This document shows positions 12,411 to 22,800 of a stretch of 64,000 nt of DNA, piece after piece. This stretch comes from Dipteris shenzhenensis (lineage: Eukaryota; Polypodiophyta; Polypodiopsida; Gleicheniales): the NCBI GenBank assembly GCA_047967505.1, contig CM106541.1; one strand, 5' to 3'. Numbering within the stretch: the first letter of the stretch is position 1; each line of letters begins with the position of its first letter. The translations under genes and the position numbers were made by a program. The notes under the pieces are model-generated. The model saw nothing but the letters and a program-made list of their open reading frames with translations. It was not told the DNA's origin and searched no databases.

Positions 12411-12683
12411 TACACAAGCTCGGGGGGTTCACCTCAACAAAATCTAGCGTATCATGTGCATTCAAAAGGAGGGGTATTTTAATTCAATTTTTAAAAAAAA
12501 ATTAATAGGTTTACAATAATAGGAGGGGTTTTTTCATTCAACTTTAGAAAAAAATCCGTTAGTTCATAAGTAAAGAGACGTGGTTTTATTGGGTAGAAAT
12601 TTTTAGTTGAGGGTTTTTTTAAGATCCCTTGAATGCATGTGATATATAGGGTTTCTTAGTAGTGCACCCCCTAGGTACACAAG
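12411..12683. mobile_element. hAT-like MITE, 257 bp, with 8-bp target duplication
   Basis: A perfect TACACAAG duplication flanks the insert at 12411-12418 and 12676-12683. The element itself is 12419-12675. Its ends are imperfect inverted repeats: a CTCGGGGGGTTCAC start against CCTAGGGGGTGCAC read from the other end, and both continue inward to a TATCACATGCATTCAA-like block. An 8-bp duplication is the hAT hallmark. It has no coding capacity and is inserted in the Ty3 gag. A related copy is at 19751-19996. Confidence 0.75.
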
Positions 12684-13406
12684 ACTCTCGTAGGGAGAAG
12701 AATTGGGCACTGACATGATGTAGTCAAGATCCTCCCACTCGCTTGGTGACTTCTCAATGATTACTTGGTTTATGGGAGTAATCTGAGGTGGTGGGGGTTG
12801 TGGTCCAAGGACTGGTGGCAGGAATGGCAAATTTTGAGCTCTCATTGGCCCTTGGTTGGCATGGGGGGCTCCTTATAACTAGCCCTGATTATACAGATTA
12901 GGACAGTGGTTGCCATTGTTGGTACATGTGTGGGGGCATTGGATTAGGGTAACGGCATTGTGAAGTTTCATGATTTTCCCATCTAGCATAATGCATGCAG
13001 TAGAGTGATAGCCTTGCACTTAGGTGAGGGCACTCATTCGTCGGGTGGTTGCTTGTGCATATCCCACAACACACATTGTCTCATTATGGGAACAAGTGTG
13101 GATTACTCTTGCCTTCCTTGCCCAGTCCACCCTTGAGCTATTGGGCTACTCAATTCAAAAGATCTGTGCTTTGTCAATGTTTGTGGCCTTAGTAACTTGG
13201 GAGACTTCCTTGACCTCAACAGAGCTAATGCTCTTACCAGAATGAGATACTATTGAGGGAACAATCGGTGACTTCTCAGGCTAGGCCTTATCCTTCATGT
13301 TATCAATAACTAGGAGCACGGCAGTCTTGCTATACAACTGAAAGGATGTGGGATTCAGGGTGAATAGATGATCATGCAACTTAGCATCCCTTAATCCAAT
13401 GAGGAA

Positions 13407-13871
13407 TCAAGGCAGTAGACACTCATCACTCATCCTCTTGTGTGGTTCGCAGTGGTTGTTTAGATGCTTGACCTTGGCAATATATTCCCAAAGGGTTTCA
13501 TGCTCTTTTTGTTTAACTTCATACAATTGGTTTATCGGTCTCCACTTTGGGCGTGTGGGAGTGAATCTCACTATGAAGGCCTTTCGAAGAGTCTCCCAGT
13601 TGATCTTTTCTTCAGGCCCTAGGGCTCTGCACCATTGGTCTACCTTGCCATCAAGGCTAAGTCCAAACATGTTCACTTTGTCCACGTCACCAATGTCTCC
13701 AATGGTTTCATAGATCTGTTCAAACATTTCAACGTAGGAAATCGGATCTCCTTCACCTAAGAACTTAGTGATGAGTTTAGAGATTGTGACCAAGCGACTG
13801 CATGAGGCATTAATATCCCTTCCCATGACTACTGGCAGCGCCGCTCCTAGTGCTTGCACTAGAATCCTCAT
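13407..13871 (-). pseudogene. Ty3/Gypsy Gag capsid region
   Basis: A 154-codon frame with the Retrotrans_gag signature: a WCRALG segment, then INWETLRKAF, RFTPT and a Y..K..EHETLWEY block. This protein would form the retroelement particle. The frame is open across this stretch, but the zinc knuckles lie ~1.1 kb further on after stops, so Gag as a whole is broken. No start is asserted because upstream sequence may belong to the same frame. Confidence 0.75.
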
Positions 13872-13998
13872 TGTCTCATCAATGAGTATTGTGACATGAA
13901 GTTGGGGGTAATAACTTCATGCACCTCTTGACTTCCTATACTACTTTCGAACTGAGTGATAAAGATATTCATCACTAGGAAAGGGACATTAGAAAGAA

Positions 13999-14010
13999 GC
14001 TTTTATACCA
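13999..14010 (-). other. Candidate primer binding site (tRNA-iMet type)
   Basis: On the minus strand the 12-mer TGGTATAAAAGC matches the plant initiator-Met PBS TGGTATCAGAGC at 10 of 12 positions. It lies about 130 bases before the gag frame, as expected for the gag-protease relic. The adjoining LTR end is not a clear CA, so this is tentative. Confidence 0.35.
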
Positions 14011-15721
14011 AGAGACCACACCATACTATCCTCCCTTAGATGAGAATGAAGATGGTAACATCCCAAGTGATGTTGTACTCAAGCATAGGGAGAAGGAAAG
14101 GATCAGCGGAGGCCATAATCTCAGCAAGCCGATCTATGCCAAAGAGAAGAGCGATACATTGTTGAAAGAAGATCTTACAGCTCAACATGACATGAAGTGA
14201 TATATATCGAGGAGTTTGAAGGGGCTGATTGGGTCGGATGGGTAGGTTCCAGGGAAACATTGCACCTCCTTCATAGATACCTTTATAATTAGCTCAAAAC
14301 ACTCTCCAAAATATCATAAGACACAAAGACCCAGAACTTTCAGCAGAGACATGATATCAAATATTGAAACACATATGGAGATGCGCCTTGAAATGGGCTT
14401 CGCTCTGATATAATTTCATAAGAAACAGAGAAGCAGTTGGAAAGATATGGGCAGTTTACTAGATGGGGGTAAAAACTATCTTTTAAAAAAACGGTCACAC
14501 ATAGAGAGTCATAGACTTTTGGTTTGACATCTAATACAATAATTGAAGACATACAATGATGCTTCTTGAAGATTTCTTCGCACTGATGTAAGTTTCGTTC
14601 AAATCGGACCATTGAGCAAAAAGTTATGAGCAAAATACTGACAGGGGGTCAAACTGTCATGAAAAACACCTACTCCTTCTACTGGTGCCGACTTGGGAGA
14701 ATACTACCTCCATGCTTAGACTTCATCAACGATCCAAGTCCCATAGAGGTCACCTAGGAGGAAAGGAAGAGCTTCCTTTGTGGCTTGGGAAATAGAAAAC
14801 CATGTATGCGCAATGAGTGACCGAATAGACAACACTTTTGAGCACTTTGGAAGAGAAAACAATGGAAAAAGGAAAGAGACACTCAAGAGAGAGAACCTGA
14901 AGTGACCTTCATTACCGATAGAGTGAGACTCCACTCCAATGCAACTCAAAATACTATAAACACAAGGGAGAAGAAGAGGTTTCATACGTACAAGAGGGAG
15001 CGAAAGATCCAAGACTACTCATAGAGAGAGAATAAACTAGAGAGAGATGGACTCAAGGGTCGACATAAGAGAATATCTACAAGAGGGAGAGAAGGCTCAT
15101 GGAAGAGGCTTGAGGAGACTAGAGCTACAGCAACATGAGGCCTAATGGTGGAAGAGATGATGAACAAGGGAGAGAAAGGCTTCTTTTATAGAGATTTTGT
15201 CACCCTCCTTCACCCATTTATAATTGCTGCATATAGATTCCTTTCCCCATCAATCACATAAGCTTGTATGTCACCATCCGTGTCCTTTTTGGCTACTCTT
15301 GCCATGTGTCCCATCAAAAGATGCTCAAGACTCTTGAAATATTGAGAAAGTCAAGAGTCTCCCCACATGGAGCCCATAGGGACCCTCTCTTTTCCATATG
15401 TCCACATCCTCCTTATTTCACATAGGAATTCTAGAAGGATTTCTTTTGACTCCACACTCCTCCACATGCTTGGCATGTGGCCTCTCTTATATTATTGGAA
15501 CACATGGACATGAGCCCACCTCTTTATATGACTCACTCTTCCTATTTTCTAAAAATCCATAATATCCCATACACAAATAACTCTCACCCCATACCAAGGT
15601 ATTTATCATTCATACACATGGTATTTACAATGATCCATTCCACTCATCCTCTCAATCCCATACAATATCTTAGAAAATAGAAATAAGTGAATGCCAAATA
15701 AAAAATTTTTTTAGCATCACA
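14011..15721 (-). repeat. Probable Ty3 LTR, possibly shared by two neighbouring elements
   Basis: The right boundary is firm. On the minus strand the Tat-like element ends in a polypurine tract (15734-15723) followed by TGTGATGC, an LTR start at 15721. A minus-strand TATAAAAG at 15190-15183 would serve as its promoter. The left boundary is inferred from the candidate PBS at 13999-14010. A single ~1.7-kb LTR between the 3' end of one element and the 5' end of another would be a recombination product; two truncated LTRs are the alternative. Confidence 0.45.
15183..15190 (-). promoter_or_regulatory. Putative LTR TATA box
   Basis: TATAAAAG in the context CTCTATAAAAGAAG on the minus strand, about 530 bases inside the LTR start. 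The position and orientation suit U3 of a minus-strand Ty3 element. Confidence 0.4.
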
Positions 15722-15722
15722 T

Positions 15723-15734
15723 CTTTCCCCCCCC
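15723..15734 (-). other. Polypurine tract of the Tat-like Ty3 element
   Basis: GGGGGGGGAAAG on the minus strand immediately before the TGTGATGC LTR start and ~40 bases after the end of the integrase frame. It would prime plus-strand DNA synthesis. Confidence 0.7.
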
Positions 15735-15773
15735 AGCAGATCCTCTCTAGTGACAGAGAGGGTCTGTTGGCCC

Positions 15774-16676
15774 TCAAGGTGGTCGAGCATAGAAGAATTT
15801 AAGGCGATACTCATTGGTGCATCCAGGTATCACCATGCTATCCACATCCTCAAGCTGATAGGTTCCATTCGTGAACTTCTTTTTGACTCGATATGGTCCC
15901 TCCCATCGACCGATAAAATTTTTATCTAGCCGCTTGTCCAGATGGTTATCAAATCTGACCAAATCTCATTCTGCAATATCTTTCTTCTTGCGTAATTTGG
16001 TGTCAAAACGAGCCTTGCACCTTTTTTGAGAAGCTTCCAAGTTTTGTAAGGCCTTTAATCTACATTCATCCAAGGCTTCTAGTTGTACCAAGCGTTGAGC
16101 ATATGCATCCTCCTGTCTTATTCTTGCAACAATAGTGCGAAGACTATGTATCTCCAATTCAATGGGCAAAATGGCTTTTGTTCCATACACTAGTTGGAAT
16201 GGTGTAAACCCAATAGCTAGCTTGTGTGTGGTTCTGTAAGCCCATAAAACTTCTGCCAAGTGCCTATCCCAATGCCTTTTCTTAGTGTCTACAAGCTTTC
16301 CCATTGAATTGTACAACAATCCATTTGTTTTCTTAGCCAAGCCATTACATTGGGGATAGTATGGCACAGACATGCTATGATTTATCTTTAGTTTATGCAC
16401 CACATCTTCAATTAGTTCATTTCTAAAAGAGGTTCCTCCAACAGTGAGAATTTCCAAAGGACAACCAAAGCATGAACAAATTTGATCAAAGAGAAATTTT
16501 GCAACTATGTTGCTATTGACTGTGGCCTTGGCCTCTACCCACTGAGTCGCATAATCTGTGGCCACCAATAAATAATGCTTGTCGTGAGATAAGCGAGGGA
16601 GTGGTCCCATAAAGTTCAACCCCCACCTCTCAAATGGTCCATATGTTGGACTAGGCTTCAAGGCCCTAGGAATCAA
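15774..16676 (-). pseudogene. Ty3 integrase core and C-terminal domain, catalytic triad lost
   Basis: The 236-codon frame 16676-15966 reads as an rve integrase core: YGPFERWG start, a W-V-E-A-K segment, SVPYYPQCNG and WAYRTTHK. The family DDE triad is replaced at every position: the first Asp is Asn (WGLNFMGP), the second is Val (LTVGGTSF), and the Glu is Lys (NGLAKKTNG). After a TGA the same frame continues (15962-15774) into the WEGPY/TYQLED C-terminal domain. Strand transfer would be impossible. It is encoded last in pol, just before the PPT. Confidence 0.85.
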
Positions 16677-16679
16677 CTG

Positions 16680-16988
16680 TCACGTTCCAAACTTTTGGCA
16701 TACTTTACAACTTTGACACCATTCATATACATCCTTATGGAGGCATGGCCAAAAGTAACCTGCATTAAGAATTCTCCTAGCTGTGCTCACTGAAGCAAAA
16801 TGACCGGAGCATTTATGACACATTTCTAGGATTCTCCTAGTCTCCATGGGATGGACCACCCAACGAAGCACCTTATCTTTTCCCAATTTATAAAGAATGT
16901 CATCAACAATAGAATAGGGACAAGCCTTCCTTACCAATCTCTGCTTTTGTTGTGGAGTTAAGCCTCGAGGAAACATGCCTTCTTCCAC
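16680..16988 (-). pseudogene. Integrase N-terminal HHCC zinc domain
   Basis: A 102-codon frame contains CHKCSGHFAS, then ~30 residues later CQSCKVCQK. This matches the integrase_H2C2 pattern (H..H...C..C), although the first His position is now degenerate. A stop separates it from the core frame downstream. Confidence 0.75.
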
Positions 16989-17003
16989 ATATTGTTGAAC
17001 ATC

Positions 17004-17438
17004 TTACAGTTCTGGCCATCCAATGTCTACCAAAGAAACCACCCCCCGATCTCGTACTACAATGGCTTGAGTAGCTAACTCATCTGCCCTTTGATTTTCT
17101 TTTCTGTTTATATGAACAAACTTGCAAAAATCAAACTGACTACATAGTGCCATAGCCTTTTGATTAAGCTCCTTCAAATGAGGACTTCTTGTCTTGTAAT
17201 GCCCTTGCATTTGCTTTATAATAAGCTGAGAATCTCCTCTTACTTCCAATTCTTTAACTTGACTTTGAAGACAACCCTCCAAACCAAGAATCAAAGCATT
17301 GTACTCAGCTGCATTGTTAGTTGTGATACCTGGAAGCCCTTGTCCTCTTGCCCACACCTCTTGACCTTCGGAATTCATCAAGACTATCCCCCCAGCTCCT
17401 TGTTGGCATGAAGGACTAAAAGCCCCATCAAGATACAA
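17004..17438 (-). pseudogene. Additional (archaeal-type) RNase H domain
   Basis: A 144-codon frame with YLDGAFSP (first Asp), NNAAEYNALI (Glu), VRGDSQLI (second Asp) and NQRADELA (last Asp), i.e. a complete RNase H active site. It would cleave RNA in RNA:DNA hybrids. Its place between the standard RNase H and the integrase zinc domain identifies a Tat-lineage Ty3 element. It is the best preserved domain of this element. Confidence 0.85.
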
Positions 17439-17643
17439 GACAAAAGCTGTTGGTGGTGTCTCCCTTTCATCATTTATGTCCTCCTTACATTTTTTTCTTC
17501 TCTTAGATCCTGCTATCCTGTGAGCAAATCTGCCATAGTGAACCTAGTGGTATTTTTAGTGACAAAAGAGAAAGAGAACTCTTGAAGCTCTGACAACAAT
17601 TTTGCAAATCTCCCGCTAGGATTAGGCTTGCGAACTAGATATG

Positions 17644-18669
17644 CTAATACATACAGAGAGGTAAGGAAGAAAAATGGCCGAGGTAATAAATAGGAGCAAA
17701 ACTTTCGGGTTGCATTCTACCTACCTCTCCTTTCTGTAGCAACACATCACTAGCTGAATGCAAAGATATACTTGGATTTACATAAAAGTCTTGAGACCAA
17801 TCAAGGGGCTTCAATATTGGGCCCTTACTGATGGCCTCCTTAAGTTGCTGAAAAGACTCTTGTTGCTCCACACCCCATTGGAAAGAAACTCCTTTTGTTG
17901 TCAACAAGCTCATGGGATGCTGTGAAATCATCACAAAAGCATTGACAATACTTGCTCTTTCCTAGAATTCTGCAAACACCAGTGACACTCTCAGGACTTG
18001 GCAATGCCATGATTGCTTGAACCTTGTCAGGATCCATTTGTAGGCCTTCTTTAGACACAATATGCCCCAACAAGACTACTTTTGTTTAAGCCAAATGACA
18101 CTTGCTAGGATTTAGACACCCTTTTGCTTCATCAATCCTGGCTAAGGCCATCTTTAACTTCTCCATGTGATCTATGCACCGAGAATAAATACAAAAATCA
18201 TCCAAAAACACCCTTATGAACCTTTGAAATGTAGCTGGTGCATTGGTCAACCCAAAAGGCATCACTTTGTAAGCAAAAACTCCCCAAGGTGTATGACAAA
18301 TGATGTTTTCTTTTGATCTTCCTCCCAAATACGAATTTAAAAGTACCCATAATACCCATCACATACAGAATACATCTCATGCCCTGGTATTTGGTCTAGT
18401 ATTTCATCTTGGAATGGCAAAGGAAAGTGATCCCTCTTAGTGCATGCATTCAAAGGATGAAAGTCCACACAAACCCACCACTTATTTCCTTTCTTTGGTG
18501 TGACAACTATAGGAGATATCCATTCTGAATCATCAACAGGAAAGATGAATCCCACCTCAAGTAGTTGTGTTACCTCTTTCTTTAGTGCCTCAGCTTGGAT
18601 CACTCCCAATCGCCTTAAGCGTTGCACAATTGGCTTGCTTTCTGGCTTCAACTCAATCTTGCACTCCAC
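17644..18669 (-). pseudogene. Ty3 reverse transcriptase and first RNase H, frameshifted
   Basis: The RT begins at 18669 with MECKIELK, then SPIVVTPKK and CVDFHPLN. The first catalytic region, VCDGYYGYF, is followed by a frameshift near 18335. The next frame (18328-18086) carries WGVFAYKVMPFGL, NAPATFQRF and the catalytic FLDDFCIYS. Residues between FQRF and FLDD are fewer than usual, so a small deletion is likely. After a stop it continues LLGHIVS (18073) and shifts frame again into the RNase H start (17934-17644), where the DAS motif is degraded. Confidence 0.85.
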
Positions 18670-18681
18670 AAGAGAGACTGG

Positions 18682-19590
18682 TCAAACGTGTGAATAGCTT
18701 GTTGTAAAGAGATATGGAAAATCATCTAGCATATCCAAGTACTGGAGCTTCTCACTACCTAATAGAGAATCACCAAGAAGCTCTTCATTGTGTTGGCATC
18801 GTTTAGTGTGCTTCACATCCTCCACATGAAGTGTCTCTACAGGATCTTCTTGTACCACCACCTTGTTCCCTCCTGACTCATCTCGATCAGCACCAAGACA
18901 AAGACCAAAGGCCACTCCTTCCACCTCACCCTCTGAGCTGGACTCCTCGGAGCTACACCCTGTCTCTTCTTCTTCATCGGTTAAGTCAGAGCTCTCGAAC
19001 TCTTTGATGTTGAAGACTCCTCCTTGACAACTTTTTTTTTGCGATTTCTGACATTGTAGCACACCTTCTTATCATTTCTTTGCAAAATCACTTTTCCAGT
19101 ATCCCACTTTTGAATAGCCTTCACCTTGTGTAACCAAGGCCTTCTCAAAATCAATGGATAGGTACATGCATCTGGCTTGGTAGGGGCACAGAAATTCCAC
19201 ACACATCCACTTCTAGATTCTTCACAACTCCCAAGGTCTTTACCCTAGTGTTGTTAGCCAATTTGATGCGATAAGGAGAGGTAGTACTAGAGTATTTTAA
19301 ATCAACATCTATCATGGTCTTCTCACCTCACTCATGACATTAATGGATGCACCTCCATCAATGTACACATTAGAAATCACTTGACAATCAATGATCACAT
19401 CAACCACAGGCACATCATCACCAACATCTATATCTACCTTTTGAACAACAAGAATGACACTTTTCTTCTTTTTCTTCTTTGACACTCTTGTGCTTGCTAG
19501 CTTTCCCCATTCCTTCAGTAGTTTTGGAGACAAAGCGAGTAATTGACCAAAGGTGATATGAGCTTCCTTTTCTTTAGGGTCGGACAACAA
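18682..19590 (-). pseudogene. Ty3 protease region and acidic linker
   Basis: The frame 19590-19312 contains a lysine run and then VYIDGGASINVM, a retropepsin active-site loop (D-S/T-G-A expected, here D-G-G-A). The next frame (19202-18981) has YPLILRRPWLHK, the conserved L-G-R-P-W-L end of Ty3 proteases with Gly changed to Arg. A third frame (19062-18682) is a Glu/Ser-rich linker leading into RT. Two frameshifts break it. Confidence 0.7.
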
Positions 19591-19742
19591 GTCATAGTTT
19601 CCAATGCCTTGTTCTAAAGGAAAGTCTGACTGGCTGATTCTCCTTGTAGATGCCTTTTTTTTCTTACTACGGTGTTCCTCTTCTTGATGTTCCTCATCTA
19701 CTTCTTCCTTGCATTCTTCTTCTTCTTTGCTTTCCCATGCCC

Positions 19743-20004
19743 CTGTTTAGCTCAGGGGGGTCACTCATTATATGTAACCCTATCACGTGAGTTCAACAGA
19801 AGGATGTTTTTAATATCTAAATTTAACAAAAGTTAATTTACATAAGGGAGTATTTAAAACAAATTTCAAAAAAATTTACAGATTTGTATAGAAAAAGGGT
19901 ACATTTTATTAATAAAAATTTTACAGATGAGAGATTTTAGAAATATGCCTTAAACACATGTGATATAGAGGGTTTATACATAGTGACCTCCCTGAGCTAT
20001 TTAG
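19743..20004. mobile_element. hAT-like MITE, 246 bp, with 8-bp target duplication
   Basis: Duplications CTGTTTAG (19743-19750) and CTATTTAG (19997-20004) differ by one base and flank the element 19751-19996. The termini are inverted repeats: CTCAGGGGGGTCACT from the left, CTCAGGGAGGTCACT from the right, both continuing to a TATCACRTG block about 30 bases in. The one difference between the duplications turns a CAG codon of gag into TAG. The same family is at 12419-12675, and one end recurs at 63132. Confidence 0.8.
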
Positions 20005-20699
20005 CCATCATTACCACTCTTTCCTCATCCCTTGAAGAAGCTTCTAACAAGGATACTTGTTTTTCTTCTTTCTTTCTCAATCTAGGACACTCAGGGCAAT
20101 AGTGACCTTTTTCATTACATTCATAGCAAGTGATCCCACTCTTATCTCGAGGCCTATCTTCACTCTTTGGTGCTCTAGGTTGTATTGCATTAACTAAATA
20201 CAATTTCAAATCAGCAAACTCTACCATCAATTGGGAGATACTATGATCTAACTCAGAGGACTTTGGTTCCTAAGGAGTGCCCATTACCTCCACCTTAGAA
20301 GTTGAAGCTGTTGAAGACACAAAAGAGGATTCGATCTTTAGAGAAGCTTCTTTTTTGGTTGCAATGCGAAGTGCCTTCACGTATGTTGTTGGATCTTTAC
20401 TCATTACTTTTGAGTGAAGACGAGGCTCTAAAGCCATAACAAATTTGCTCATGTTTAAGTGCTCCATCCCTACAAGACTTTGAGGGGCCGATGATGTAGA
20501 TGACACAGCTCGGAAACCTTCCCTTTCATACTTTGTCCATAAAGTTTCATATCGGATTGCCAACGCAGAGACCATCTCACCATCTCCTTGATAGAATTGG
20601 TCAACCTGCAACATCAAAGCATTTGGTGACTCCACTACCCCAAATCTCTACTTCATTATAGCTACCACTTGGTCCCAGTCCTCCTTGGTAGAGTCCGGC
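20005..20699 (-). pseudogene. Ty3 Gag with zinc knuckle, 5'-truncated
   Basis: From 20699 leftwards the frame reads STKEDWDQ, then an in-frame TAG (Gln expected), ESPNALMLQVDQF, YETLWTKYE and a region ending in EASLKIES. After a short break it continues to a CCHC knuckle, CYECNEKGHYCPEC, at about 20130-20090. The N-terminal capsid part is missing at the Copia junction. The MITE lies immediately after the knuckle, and the downstream Glu-rich frame resumes at 19742 one frame over. Confidence 0.78.
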
Positions 20700-21420
20700 A
20701 AGGCCTCATGCCCAACTCAAGGCTACACCTTCAAGAAAATCAAGCAAAATCTCTGCCCGATCCTTCACCCACTACGGATGAGATTCTCGTGTGGACAAGA
20801 AGAAATGCAGATGCGCTGTGTTCTATTGTCTCAAGTGTAAGTGATTCCATCATGGCGTTAATTCAACATGTCACCACAATGAAGGAGGCATGGACGGTCC
20901 TAAAAAATCAGTACGAGACCACGAATCAGATGCAGATTCAAAATCTGGAGACTCAACTCGCGAACGAGAAATTGTCTGAGTCTGAAGCGGTAGATAAGTT
21001 CATCACGAGGGTGAAGAATCTGCGCGATCAGATGACTACGATTGGCATCACCATCACCAGCGAGAATCTAGCACGAAGGTGCATACGTATTCTCCCACCA
21101 AAGTACGACGGTCTTGTTACGTGCTAAATATGCAGAACAGAAATCCACCCCTCAACTTTGAGGATTTCAGCATGATCCTTCTGGAGGAGGAGATGCGTCA
21201 AAAGATGAGGACTGGAGAAGATTCCGCTTTCTATGCTGGATCAAAGAAAGGTAAGGGTAAGCACTCTAGTAACCCATCTTCTTCTGATGATAAATAGAGA
21301 AAGAAGAAGATCAAGTGCTTCTATTGCAACAAGGCAGGGCACAAGGAGAATGAGTACCGAAAGAGGATTGCAGATGAGAAGAACGGAGTAAAGAAAGAGT
21401 CCAGCAACAGCGCGCAGGTA
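20700..21420 (+). pseudogene. Copia Gag (UBN2) with degenerate zinc knuckle
   Basis: The frame has WTRRNADALCSIV, MKEAWTVLKNQYE and ILPPKYDGLV, the UBN2/Gag signature. A one-base loss near 21122 shifts it to LNMQNRNPPLNFED and EEEMRQKM. A TAG (21295) then precedes KCFYCNKAGHKENEY, a CCHC knuckle whose last Cys is Tyr. The start of Gag is missing. Gag would form the particle in an active element. Confidence 0.8.
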
Positions 21421-21459
21421 GTATAGTAGAGCTGTTCATAGCAATTGAGGAGATTTGCA

Positions 21460-22800
21460 CGGAGGCAGTTCATGTACCTACGGATGAACCTTGGATTATT
21501 GACAGTGGTGCATCATGCCACATGACCAGTCGGAAGGATTGGTATACCTCTCTACAGTCGGTAGGGAATGACATCCTGGTGGCAGTCGCCAATGATGCAA
21601 AATGTCCAGCAAAAGGAAAAGGTACGATTGCTCTCAAGTCAGATGGAGTTGTAAAACAGTTAGCCGATGTTCTTTATGTGCCCGATATCAAGAGGAACTT
21701 GTTGTCCGTTTCTACGATCACGGATCGGGACCTCAAAGTTCAATTCGATAAGAATGGTGCACAGATTCTGGATCTTCAAGGGAAGGTTGTTGGTAAAGGT
21801 ACACGGTGCAACAACATCTACGAACTCTCAGCTTTTGGTGCTCGAGCCGATGTGAAGAACACTAAGCTATGGCATGAGAGGTTTGGTCATCTAGACCTTA
21901 GTTCTTTGAAGGAGATGCATAAAAGTGGAATGATTGCAGACCTACTAGAAATTACAGATCTGCCCGATGTATGTGAAGCTTGCATGATGGGCAAGCAGCA
22001 TCGGCAGCCCTTTCCTAAAGAGGCCAGCAGGGCAAAGGCTTCTCTAGAGCTCATTCACACAGACCTCTGCAGAAAGATGGAGACGGTAGCTTTGGGTGGT
22101 TCCTACTACTTCATGACGCTGATCGACGACTACAGTAGAAGGATATGGATATACTTCCTGAAGACTAAAGACAAGGCTTTTAGTAAGTTCAGGGAATGGC
22201 ATGTAATGGTTGAGAAAGAAACGCGGAGGAAGGTGAAGAAATTGAGATCAGATAGAGGTGGAGAGTTCACATCAACTGAATTTGAAAGTTACTACAAAAG
22301 TCATGGGATCAAGAGGTAGAAACCCCCGCCACATACATCACAACAAAATGGAGTAGCAGAATGCAAGATGTGCGTCATCGGTGAAATGGGCAGGAGTATG
22401 ATGAAAGGGAAAAATTTACCAAAAACTTTCATGGCTGAAGCATGTAACATGGCAGTTTACATTCTCAATCGTAGCTACACGAAGGCTGTGAATGGGATGA
22501 CTCCACTGCAAGCCTTTTCTGGTAAGAAACCTTCAGCTGCACATTTCAGAGTTTTTGGATGTGACTATTTTGTGCATGTCCCTGATGCTAATAGGACTAA
22601 ATGGGAACCAAAGAGCCGGAAGTGTATTTTCTTGGCCTACAGTGAAGAGGCGAAGGGTTACCATCTCTATAACCCTGTTACCAAGAAGGTAATAGTAAGT
22701 CACGATGTGGTCTTCTCAAAACAGCTGCATAAATTGGAGGAGGATGCTTTCTTCCCAAACAACCAGCAGGTCCAGGATATCCATCTAGTACAACCACCAA
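21460..22800 (+). pseudogene. Copia protease and integrase
   Basis: The protease active site is WIIDSGASCHM. The pre-integrase zinc region has LWHERFGHLD and CEACMMGKQHR. The integrase core has HTDLC (first Asp), YYFMTLIDDYSRR (second Asp) and RSDRGGEF. After a TAG at 22317 the same frame continues SQQNGVAECKM (Glu), MTPLQAFSGKKP and FRVFGCDYFVH. All three catalytic acids remain, although G-P-M after the first Asp reads R-K-M. One stop in frame; otherwise well preserved. Confidence 0.88.

Larger units (their letters stand above)
10870..13871 (-). mobile_element. Ty3/Gypsy element relic with gag and protease only
   Basis: Read on the minus strand this is gag (13871-13407), a double zinc knuckle (12294-12174) and a decayed protease (about 11160-10890). 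No RT, RNase H or integrase follows, because the element ends or is deleted near 10.87 kb. A MITE sits inside it at 12419-12675. It has many stops and frameshifts and is non-functional. Its 5' side faces a probable LTR at 14.0-15.7 kb, which may be shared with the neighbouring Tat-like element. Confidence 0.7.
15721..20699 (-). mobile_element. Tat-like Ty3/Gypsy element with a second RNase H, decayed and 5'-truncated
   Basis: On the minus strand the order is gag, protease, RT, RNase H, extra RNase H, integrase, PPT, LTR. An additional archaeal-type RNase H between the normal RNase H and integrase is the mark of the plant Tat lineage. The coding region is split by frameshifts and stops. A MITE interrupts gag-protease (19751-19996). 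The 5' end is lost: Gag stops at about 20699, where an oppositely oriented Copia element begins, with no LTR or PBS between. Confidence 0.85.

Noticed and set aside
21424-21440. Apparent double TAG followed by a further TAG in the first Copia element
   Set aside because: Shifting one base gives a continuous frame into the protease, so this is a frameshift rather than stop codons.
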